DNA from: JANLQX01 sp031406385
Lineage (GTDB): Bacteria > Actinomycetota > Acidimicrobiia > Acidimicrobiales > JANYDT01
Direction: 5' to 3'
NCBI GenBank assembly: GCA_031406385.1
Contig: JANOHI010000181.1
Location: 1 to 10,449 of the forward strand
Length of the DNA stretch: 10,449 nt
Under the pieces are notes generated by a model that saw only the letters and a list, made by a program, of their open reading frames with translations, was not told the origin of the DNA and ran no database searches. Positions 5,042-10,449 of the stretch are shown one piece after another. Within the stretch, counting starts at the first letter, position 1. Each line of letters opens with the position of its first letter. The position numbers were made by a program, and so were the translations under genes.

Positions 5042-7371
5042 CCGCCCCGACGTCAGCCGGACCTACCTTGGACTCGGTCCTCGCCGATGTCGACACGGTT
5101 CGTCTCGACATCACCGGTATGACGTGTGCGTCGTGCGCGGCACGTATCGAGAAGCGGCTGAACAAAATCGACGGTGTCGAAGCCACCGTCAACTATGCGA
5201 CCGAGCAGGCGACGGTGAGTTCGGCTCACGGTTCGGTGACGACGGATCAGCTTGTCAACGCCGTTACGTCGATCGGCTACCAGGCGGTTCCGGTCGTGAC
5301 GCGTGGCATCGTCGCGGCCGACGAAGCAGCGGCACGTGGGCCAGCTTCGGCATCTTCGTCACCTCCGACGGAATCGGCGAAGGACGTTGACGCGCAACGC
5401 CACGTCGCTGAACTGCGCCACCGACTTTTGGTGTCGACGTTGCTGGCCGTGCCTGTAGCGGTGATGTCGATGGTCCCGGCCGCGCAGTTCGACAATTGGC
5501 AGTGGTTGGCTCTCACGCTCGCGTCGCCGGTCGTCGTGTGGGGTGGCTGGCCATTTCACAGGGCTGCGTGGATGAACGCCCGCCACCGGGCCACGACGAT
5601 GGACACATTGATTTCGGTCGGTACCCTGTCGGCCTATATCTGGTCGCTGTATGCATTGTTCTTCGGAGATGCCGGCATGGTGGGCATGAGAATGGGCTTT
5701 GAGTTGACGCTGCGTCGTGACAGCGCAGCCGGACATCTGTATCTCGAAGTCGCGTCGGCGGTGGTTGTGTTCCTGCTCGCCGGTCGGTACTTCGAGAGCA
5801 AAGCGAAACGACAGGCTGGAGCTGCGTTGCGGGCGTTGTTGACACTCGGGGCGAAGGAAGCAACCGTCCTTGATCTTGATGGCACCGAGCGAACGGTGGC
5901 GATCGAGACGCTGGTGGTAGGCACGCGTTTCGTCGTTCGGCCCGGCGAGAAGGTCGCCACCGATGGGGTGGTCGAATCGGGTTCGTCGGCGGTTGACGCG
6001 TCGCTGCTGACCGGGGAGAGTGTCCCGGTTGAGGTGCGCGTCGGTGACCCGGTCTCCGGTGCGACGGTGAACGTGGGCGGGCGGTTGGTGGTGCGGGCCA
6101 CCCGGGTCGGTTCGGACACGGCGTTGGCCCAGATCGCTCGGCTGGTCGAGGAGGCCCAGACGGGGAAGGCGCCGGTGCAGCGGTTGGCCGACCGGGTTTC
6201 GGCCGTGTTCGTGCCTGTGGTGATCGGTCTGGCCGCGTTGACGCTGGCCTACTGGCTGGTGCGGGGTGAGGGCGGTCAGGCGGCGTTCACGGCTGCGGTA
6301 AGTGTGCTTATTATCGCGTGTCCGTGTGCCCTTGGGCTGGCCACACCGACCGCGCTGCTGGTCGGCACCGGCCGCGGTGCGCAGATGGGCATCGTGATCA
6401 AGGGACCAGAAATCCTGGAGTCCACTCGACGCGTTGACACCATCGTGCTCGACAAGACCGGCACCGTCACCACGGGCCGCATGTCGCTGGTCGACGTGAT
6501 CCCGGCCCCGGGGTTCGATGCTGACGAGATCCTCGGGCTCGTCGGTGCAGTGGAACACGCGTCGGAACATCCGGTCGCCAAGGCCATCGCTTCGGCCGCC
6601 CAGGAAAAGCTCGGGACGTTGCAACTGGTCGAGTCGTTTGCCAATCACGAGGGTCTTGGGGTGCAAGGCGTTGTTGCCGGCCGGGCCGTCGTGGCCGGTC
6701 GCCCGCAGCTGCTCGCTGACTGGTCCGTGGTCATGCCCGACGTGCTCGTCAAGGCGCAACTCGATGCTCAGCACGCCGGTCGGACTGCGATCGTCGCGGC
6801 GATCGACGGAAAAGCCGCCGCACTTTTCACTGTGGCCGACACCGCGAAACCAACGAGCGCGGAGGCAATCAAACAGTTGAAGGCGTTGGGTCTGCGTCCG
6901 ATTCTTCTCACGGGGGACAACGAGACGGTGGCGCGGACGGTGGCCGAGACCGTGGGGATCGACGAAGTTATTGCCGACGTGCTCCCGGCGGACAAAGTGG
7001 CCAGAATCAAGGACCTCCAGGCGCAGGGTCGGGTTGTTGCCATGGTCGGAGACGGGGTCAACGATGCCGCGGCACTTGCACAGGCTGACCTTGGACTGGC
7101 GATGGGTACCGGCAGCGACGCTGCCATCGAAGCCGCCGATCTCACGTTGGTCCGAGGTGATCTTCGAGCTGCGGCCGACGCGATCCGGCTGTCGAGACGG
7201 ACACTCGCCACGATCAAAGCGAACCTGTTCTGGGCATTTGCGTACAACGTCGCCGCCATCCCACTAGCTGCTCTGGGCTACCTGAACCCGCTCATCGCGG
7301 GAGCTGCAATGGCGTTCTCCAGTGTCTTCGTCGTGTCAAACAGTCTGCGACTCCGCCGCTTCGGTCGGTAG
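5038..7371 (+). CDS. copA: Copper-exporting P1B-type ATPase CopA
   Basis: The 777-residue protein is a complete P1B-1 ATPase that pumps Cu(I) out of the cytosol. In order: one N-terminal HMA domain with GMTCASC (C30/C33), transmembrane helices from about residue 130, actuator motif TGE (325-327), CPC metal site in the membrane (428-430), phosphorylation motif DKTGT (D472), nucleotide-domain HP (511-512), GDGVND (671-676), and the last two helices with YN (AFAYNVAAIP) and MAFSSVFVVSNS. The CPC, YN and MxxSS pattern indicates Cu(I)/Ag(I) rather than Zn/Cd specificity. A Met-rich loop (MVGMRMGFEL) and a longer insert before LYLEVASAVVVF are usual in actinobacterial members. It overlaps copZ by four bases. 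No clear terminator follows; the next gene-like sequence faces it from the other strand. Confidence 0.96.
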   Translation: MTAPTSAGPTLDSVLADVDTVRLDITGMTCASCAARIEKRLNKIDGVEATVNYATEQATVSSAHGSVTTDQLVNAVTSIGYQAVPVVTRGIVAADEAAARGPASASSSPPTESAKDVDAQRHVAELRHRLLVSTLLAVPVAVMSMVPAAQFDNWQWLALTLASPVVVWGGWPFHRAAWMNARHRATTMDTLISVGTLSAYIWSLYALFFGDAGMVGMRMGFELTLRRDSAAGHLYLEVASAVVVFLLAGRYFESKAKRQAGAALRALLTLGAKEATVLDLDGTERTVAIETLVVGTRFVVRPGEKVATDGVVESGSSAVDASLLTGESVPVEVRVGDPVSGATVNVGGRLVVRATRVGSDTALAQIARLVEEAQTGKAPVQRLADRVSAVFVPVVIGLAALTLAYWLVRGEGGQAAFTAAVSVLIIACPCALGLATPTALLVGTGRGAQMGIVIKGPEILESTRRVDTIVLDKTGTVTTGRMSLVDVIPAPGFDADEILGLVGAVEHASEHPVAKAIASAAQEKLGTLQLVESFANHEGLGVQGVVAGRAVVAGRPQLLADWSVVMPDVLVKAQLDAQHAGRTAIVAAIDGKAAALFTVADTAKPTSAEAIKQLKALGLRPILLTGDNETVARTVAETVGIDEVIADVLPADKVARIKDLQAQGRVVAMVGDGVNDAAALAQADLGLAMGTGSDAAIEAADLTLVRGDLRAAADAIRLSRRTLATIKANLFWAFAYNVAAIPLAALGYLNPLIAGAAMAFSSVFVVSNSLRLRRFGR

Positions 7372-7408
7372 CAGCGCGCTGTCTTCGACCCGTTCAAAGG
7401 GTGTCGGC

Positions 7409-7765
7409 TCAGACGATCCGGCCGGAGAGAATTGCCGGGCCGAGGAACGAAACAACTGCCGCGCTGAACACCGGCAGCCACGTGGTGGTGATCATGTCGG
7501 GAGTGTTGGTGAAACGATTGAGGGCACGTCGTGCGCGGACGAGCAAGATGCCGATCGCCACCAAGACCGAGGCGAGCCCGAGACTAAACGAGACGATCAT
7601 GGCCATGCCGAAGAGTTGACCCTGAACGGCGACCGCAACGTTCGATACCCCGAGTGCTTCCGGGAAGGGTAGGAGCCCTCCGGAGGCCCCGAGTGCGATC
7701 GATCGCCGATGGCCTAGCGGACGGGGTGTCCCGGTGCCGATCGCATTCGGACGAGGAACGTGCAT
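7409..7765 (-). pseudogene. 5'-truncated NicO-family nickel/cobalt efflux gene
   Basis: A 118-codon frame (ATG 7765) matches only the C-terminal half of NicO/RcnA-type transporters: IALGASGGLLPFPEAL, a helix GMAMIVSFSLGLASVLVAIGILL, and a last helix LPVFSAAVVSFLGPAIL. Family proteins are normally well over 200 residues, with N-terminal helices and a His-rich loop before this region. Here the homology starts abruptly near residue 22 (about 7702) after a non-membrane stretch (PNAIGTGTPRPLGHRR). The usual Cys of the LLPCP motif is Phe. No good ribosome site is seen before the ATG. It is most simply the tail of a lost efflux gene, left between copA and the rhodanese block. A short functional half-transporter is possible but unlikely. 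Confidence 0.6.
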
Positions 7766-7789
7766 CTGTCCGCAATCGCCGGGGTTCGT

Positions 7790-7808
7790 CTACGACGTGA
7801 TGTCGTAG
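7790..7808. promoter_or_regulatory. Perfect inverted repeat upstream of the rhodanese gene (possible BlaI/CopY-type operator)
   Basis: CTACGACGTGATGTCGTAG has perfect 7-base arms (CTACGAC/GTCGTAG) separated by 5 bases. It ends directly next to TAACGT (7809-7814), the likely -10 of the rhodanese gene, so a bound protein would block RNA polymerase. TAC...GTA half-sites around a short centre resemble operators of the BlaI/MecI/CopY family (inference). No such regulator gene is in the window. Confidence 0.6.
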
Positions 7809-7814
7809 TAACGT
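7809..7814 (+). promoter_or_regulatory. Putative -10 box of the rhodanese gene (leaderless start)
   Basis: TAACGT is followed by 7 bases and then GTG at 7822. This is the same geometry as at merR and the DUF4143 gene, and it supports 7822 rather than the in-frame GTG at 7813. It abuts the inverted repeat at 7790-7808. Confidence 0.4.
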
Positions 7815-7821
7815 GGGTCGG

Positions 7822-8355
7822 GTGGATGACAAGGCATCAAACCAGTCGCAGTCGAAGATGCTGGTGACTGCTGGCGTCGTCGGGGCTGCGGTTGTTGCGC
7901 TCTATTTCGGCCTTGGGATGCCTGGAATGGATCATGGTGACGCAATGTCGTCGGACGCGAAGTCGTCGATGGATCATGGTTCTTCCACGAGTCGGCGAGG
8001 GAACGTCTCTGCGGGTCGTGCGGAGGTTGGGCTTCTCGATCCGACGAGCTTCGCCGCCCGGACTGGCCGCAACGCGGTGTTGATCAATGTCCATGTTCCG
8101 TTCGAAGGCGACATCGATGGCACGCAACTTTCGATCCCGTTCGACCAGATCGCCGCGAAGGCAGGCATGCTGCCGGCCGACTTCGACACGCCGTTGCTTG
8201 TGTACTGCCGGTCGGGGCGAATGTCGGCGATCGCCGCAGCAGAACTGGTCCGGCTCGGGTACCGAGATGTGTCTGATCTCGACGGCGGGATGTTGGCATG
8301 GGAAAAGAGCGGCCGATCGCTCCTGGAGACCAATCCAAACCAGCCCGTCAAGTGA
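7822..8355 (+). CDS. Membrane-anchored rhodanese-like protein with Met/His motifs
   Basis: The 177-residue product has an N-terminal transmembrane anchor (about 13-32, MLVTAGVVGAAVVALYFGLG). A short Met/His/Asp segment follows (GMPGMDHGDAM and SMDHG, residues 32-55), then a rhodanese domain (about 65-170) with the active-site loop VYCRSGRMS, catalytic Cys129. The domain belongs to the LINVHVPFEG variant in which the canonical LIDVR strand carries Asn. Rhodaneses transfer sulfane sulfur or bind thiols; this one should face the cell exterior. The Met/His segment could bind Cu(I), which is inference. GTG 7813 is an alternative start; 7822 is favoured by the -10 spacing. The stop overlaps the next gene (GTGA, 8352-8355), so the two are coupled. 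Confidence 0.85.
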   Translation: MDDKASNQSQSKMLVTAGVVGAAVVALYFGLGMPGMDHGDAMSSDAKSSMDHGSSTSRRGNVSAGRAEVGLLDPTSFAARTGRNAVLINVHVPFEGDIDGTQLSIPFDQIAAKAGMLPADFDTPLLVYCRSGRMSAIAAAELVRLGYRDVSDLDGGMLAWEKSGRSLLETNPNQPVK

Positions 8356-8570
8356 AACGACTCGTTACCGGCTCGGGTGGGGTCCGACGTGCGTGCAAAG
8401 CGGGTTCGGCCGCATTGCTTGCGGTGATCCTCAGTGGCTGCGCGACGGGGATGACGGATCGCGGTGATCTGGTCGTGTCGGCACCCGCGGTCGCTCTGCC
8501 GGAGGAGTTCGGGGGTGTTTCGGAACAGCGTCTCGCTGCTTCGATCGGCGAATCTCTCCGAGCGTCATGA
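8352..8570 (+). CDS. Small lipoprotein of unknown function
   Basis: The 72-codon frame starts at GTG 8352, inside the rhodanese stop (GTGA overlap). It encodes a basic N-terminus, a hydrophobic stretch and a lipobox LSGC with lipidated Cys30 (AALLAVILSGCATG). The mature part is only about 43 residues (GDLVVSAPAVALPEEFGG...), too short for a thioredoxin or other known domain, and I recognise no family. Its place between rhodanese and CcdA suggests an accessory of the same surface redox system, or the stub of a larger lipoprotein that lost its domain. The overlap and lipobox support real expression. Confidence 0.6.
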   Translation: MKRLVTGSGGVRRACKAGSAALLAVILSGCATGMTDRGDLVVSAPAVALPEEFGGVSEQRLAASIGESLRAS

Positions 8571-8629
8571 GGTCCCGGGTGCAACAGCGTGCAGTCGCGC
8601 GGATGTCGTCACTGATCAGGGGGACGTGA
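8567..8629 (+). other. Possible 20-codon coupling ORF between the lipoprotein and ccdA
   Basis: ATG 8567 overlaps the lipoprotein stop (ATGA) and opens a frame of 20 codons (MRSRVQQRAVARMSSLIRGT) ending 7 bases before the ccdA ATG. It could carry ribosomes from the lipoprotein gene to ccdA, whose own Shine-Dalgarno (GGGGGA) is unusually far away. It may equally be chance. Confidence 0.2.
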
Positions 8630-8636
8630 ACAAGCC

Positions 8637-9524
8637 ATGAACGCGCCCGTGGCGCTGGCCATCACTGCCGGGATGGTCGCGGCGGTCAACCCGTGCGGCT
8701 TCTCCCTGCTCCCCGCATACATCGGACTGTTCGTCGGCTCAGTCGACGCCAATACCACCACCCCTGAACGGCTCGCCCGCGCGGCAAGCTCAGCGGTCGC
8801 CGTAACGGCCGGATTCGTGGCCGTGTTCTCCCTCGCTGGGGTGATCCTCGACCGGGTCTCGACGAGCTTCCAACAACGCCTCCCGTTCGTCACGCTCGTC
8901 GTCGGGGCGCTCGTTGTCCTGGCCGGGGTCGCTGTGCTTTTCGGAGGCAAAGTGGCGCTCCCGACCCTGATCACCCGGCACCGGACCTCGGGTCGCGGTG
9001 TCGTATCGATGGTGAGTTTCGGTGTCACCTACGCGGTGTCGTCGCTGTCATGCACCGTCGGCCCGTTCCTGGCGATCGTCGCCGTGGGGCGGCGACGTTC
9101 CGCTCTTGGCGGGTTCATCACCTACGGTGCCTACGCAACCGGCATGGGCATCGTTGTTGCGGCGCTCGCTATCGGGGTCGTCGTCGCCCGTTCACCACGA
9201 AACGCTTTCCGACGCGCGTCTCGCTACGCGCCGAAGGTCGGCGGCATCATGATGATTCTGAGCGGCGGGTACTCAATGTGGTATGCGCGCTGGGACTTGC
9301 GGGTCTACTCAGGAAACCTTTCGACCGACGGGCTGGTTTCGGGCGTCGACCGCAGGCGGGCGTCGGTAGCGAACTATCTCGCCGAGCTCGGCCCGGCACG
9401 GGTGATCGCCATCACTCTCGTCGCGGTGGTCGGTATGGTTGTCGCCCACTCTGTGCGAAAGCGCGACCCAGCCATCAGAACCGGGACGTCTGAACAGCCA
9501 GGACCCGACTACGACATGGTGTAG
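8637..9524 (+). CDS. CcdA-type transmembrane thiol-disulfide/electron-transfer protein (DsbD membrane domain family)
   Basis: The 295-residue polytopic protein carries the two paired-cysteine signatures of the CcdA/DsbD membrane domain: NPCGFSLLPAY with C20 in helix 1, and SLSCTVGPFLA with C139 in the fourth helix region. Such proteins pass reducing equivalents from cytosolic thioredoxin across the membrane to an outer thiol protein. Helices lie at about 6-28, 48-72, 83-104, 122-150, 155-180 and 198-215. A 40-residue loop and a seventh helix (IAITLVAVVGMVVAHSV) follow, making it longer than minimal CcdA (about 230). The partner could be the rhodanese upstream, whose Cys129 would be reachable; that is inference, as no thioredoxin-like gene is present. 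The start is ATG 8637; the GGGGGA site lies about 12 bases upstream. Same-strand neighbours suggest one operon. Confidence 0.85.
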   Translation: MNAPVALAITAGMVAAVNPCGFSLLPAYIGLFVGSVDANTTTPERLARAASSAVAVTAGFVAVFSLAGVILDRVSTSFQQRLPFVTLVVGALVVLAGVAVLFGGKVALPTLITRHRTSGRGVVSMVSFGVTYAVSSLSCTVGPFLAIVAVGRRRSALGGFITYGAYATGMGIVVAALAIGVVVARSPRNAFRRASRYAPKVGGIMMILSGGYSMWYARWDLRVYSGNLSTDGLVSGVDRRRASVANYLAELGPARVIAITLVAVVGMVVAHSVRKRDPAIRTGTSEQPGPDYDMV

Positions 9525-9527
9525 GAT
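9522..9527 (+). promoter_or_regulatory. Possible internal -10 before the DUF305 gene
   Basis: TAGGAT fits TAnnnT and overlaps the ccdA stop, 34 bases before the DUF305 start. No -35 is recognisable. It might give DUF305 its own transcript besides read-through from ccdA. Confidence 0.25.
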
Positions 9528-9561
9528 TAGCCCTTCTTGTTCGGCAATGAGGAGACCCCCA

Positions 9562-10242
9562 ATGAAACTTCGCCCGATTGCGATCGTCGCACTTCCCCTT
9601 ACGCTCGTGCTCACTCTCGGTGCGTGCTCGTCGTCGTCTGATAGCGCAGCAACTGACACGGTAGCCGAGACCGTTTCGGTCGACACCGCCCCGGCTGACA
9701 GCGTGCCCGCGGACGCTGCTGCGGCTGACACGATTCCTGCCGACGCTGCGTTCAATGCGGGTGATGTGACCTTTGCACAGGGCATGATCCCGCACCATCA
9801 GCAGGCGGTCGAGATGGCCACCATTGCCCTTGACCCGGCCCGCGAGGCCGGCACCGCGGTGAAAGATTTGGCGACCCGCATCCAGGGTGCGCAGGATCCG
9901 GAGATCCAATTGATGACTGGTTGGCTTGAAGAGTGGGGGCAGCCTGTGGACGAGATGGCGGGTATGGATCATTCGAGCATGGACATGGACGACATGGCGG
10001 ACATGCCCGGAATGGAGGGAATGATGACGGCAGCGGAGATGACCGGACTCGAAGCGGCGACCGGTCCGGCGTTCGACAAGTTGTGGTTGGACATGATGGT
10101 CCGCCATCACCAAGGTGCGGTCACGATGAGTAAAACCGCAGAGACCGACGGCAAAGCTGCAGTCGTGAAGGATCTAGCCGCTAACATTGTTTCCGCTCAA
10201 GAAGGCGAAATCGCCGAGATGCAGAAACTGTTGGCCGCCTGA
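9562..10242 (+). CDS. DUF305-family Met-rich lipoprotein
   Basis: The 226-residue lipoprotein has a signal peptide with lipobox LGAC (Cys21). An Ala/Asp/Thr/Val-rich linker with repeated PAD motifs follows. A DUF305 four-helix domain then carries two copies of the family motif, MIPHHQQAVEMA (from 9784) and MMVRHHQGAV (from 10093). Between them is an acidic Met/His loop (GMDHSSMDMDDMADMPGM, about 9961-10026). DUF305 proteins are ferritin-like in fold, and many copper-region members carry such loops; copper binding is plausible but not shown here. The start at ATG 9562 is chosen because GAGGAGA precedes it by 7 bases and the signal peptide begins there. A longer in-frame extension upstream lies inside ccdA and is rejected. 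A strong hairpin follows the stop. Confidence 0.92.
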   Translation: MKLRPIAIVALPLTLVLTLGACSSSSDSAATDTVAETVSVDTAPADSVPADAAAADTIPADAAFNAGDVTFAQGMIPHHQQAVEMATIALDPAREAGTAVKDLATRIQGAQDPEIQLMTGWLEEWGQPVDEMAGMDHSSMDMDDMADMPGMEGMMTAAEMTGLEAATGPAFDKLWLDMMVRHHQGAVTMSKTAETDGKAAVVKDLAANIVSAQEGEIAEMQKLLAA

Positions 10243-10257
10243 GTTCGATCACCCTTC

Positions 10258-10284
10258 GCTGTCGCCGGGTTACCCGGCGACAGC
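10258..10284 (+). terminator. Hairpin terminator after the DUF305 gene
   Basis: A perfect 12-base inverted repeat (GCTGTCGCCGGG, loop TTA, complementary arm) begins 15 bases after the stop at 10242. The GC-rich stem is very stable. There is no T run after it, as is common for actinobacterial terminators. It closes the rhodanese-to-DUF305 block. Confidence 0.85.
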
Positions 10285-10358
10285 TAGCTGGCCACTGTGT
10301 GTCAAGAACTCCTGATCGCGCTGTGCGAACGCAACCTTCCCCGGGTCACGAGGCCAAT

Positions 10359-10449
10359 TTGTTCAAACGTCTTGCGGCCGTGTTCGGGCTCGCGATGCTC
10401 ATCGTTGTATTGACCGGGGGCGCGGCGTCTGCTCACAACTCGTTCGATT
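10359..10449 (+). CDS. Secreted protein, probably CopC-like (N-terminus only)
   Basis: The start at TTG 10359 is preceded by GAGG 5 bases upstream. It gives a clean signal peptide (two Lys/Arg, then AAVFGLAMLIVVLTGGAASA) and a mature N-terminus AHNSFD at the window edge. CopC-domain copper-binding proteins begin with AH followed by a short strand, the His being the Cu(II) ligand, and the copper context fits. Only six mature residues are visible, so another secreted family is possible. In-frame GTG codons at 10299 and 10323 are less likely starts because they add a non-hydrophobic stretch before the signal peptide. The gene lies after the terminator and probably has its own promoter. Confidence 0.5.
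   Translation, partial: MFKRLAAVFGLAMLIVVLTGGAASAHNSFD

Noticed and set aside
5359..6774. 471-codon open frame on the minus strand inside copA
   Set aside because: It is antisense to a fully conserved P-type ATPase, rich in Arg, His and Gln, with no motif or ribosome site; a usual by-product of high-GC coding DNA.
7372..7450. Possible bidirectional terminator after copA (ACCC/GGGT and CGGCC/GGCCG pairs)
   Set aside because: The stems are only 4-5 bases with long or bulged loops and no T tract; too weak to call.
9439..9561. Upstream in-frame start for the DUF305 gene
   Set aside because: It lies inside ccdA coding sequence and would bury the signal peptide; ATG 9562 has a good GAGGAGA site.
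1..10449. CRISPR arrays, tRNA/rRNA genes, insertion sequences, integrases, attachment sites
   Set aside because: Looked for; no regularly spaced repeats, cloverleaf-like segments, transposase motifs or terminal inverted repeats were seen. The broken genes show no flanking target duplications that I could detect.

Overview
The window looks like chromosomal DNA of a high-GC Actinomycetota. The grounds are high GC content, GTG and TTG starts, several starts that fit leaderless mRNAs (TAnnnT box about 7 bases before the start codon), actinobacterial CsoR/CopZ/CopA architecture and a lipobox DUF305 protein. An acidimicrobial-type lineage is possible, but the sequence alone cannot settle the class.

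Left part (1-4150): an aminoglycoside-phosphotransferase-like (APH) kinase, cut by the window edge, reads leftward from a promoter region holding a TetR-like dyad. It is divergent from a MerR-family regulator. Next come two broken genes facing each other: an internal piece of an FAD/NAD(P)-dependent oxidoreductase (+ strand) and a class III nucleotide cyclase fused to an NB-ARC-type ATPase (- strand). They collide at about 1624-1630, each losing its C-terminal part, which looks like a deletion scar. An intact AAA_14/DUF4143 ATPase follows on the minus strand, then a roughly 350-base stretch without a convincing gene.

Right part (4155-10449): a copper and extracytoplasmic redox region. It starts with a small SHOCT membrane protein. 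csoR (-) is divergent from copZ-copA (+) across a compact promoter whose -35/-10 spacer contains a CsoR-like C-tract dyad. After copA lies a leftward NicO-type (Ni/Co efflux) gene remnant. A second plus-strand block follows: a membrane-anchored rhodanese with Met/His motifs, a tiny lipoprotein, a CcdA-type transmembrane electron-transfer protein, and a Met-rich DUF305 lipoprotein ending at a strong hairpin terminator. At the right edge a secreted protein begins with a signal peptide and a mature N-terminus resembling CopC.

Proposed joint role (inference): CsoR senses Cu(I) and derepresses CopZ, which buffers Cu(I) and hands it to CopA for export. Rhodanese, CcdA, DUF305 and the CopC-like protein would then handle copper and thiol redox outside the membrane. 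A separate palindrome upstream of the rhodanese gene suggests this second block answers to a different regulator, possibly of the BlaI/CopY type.
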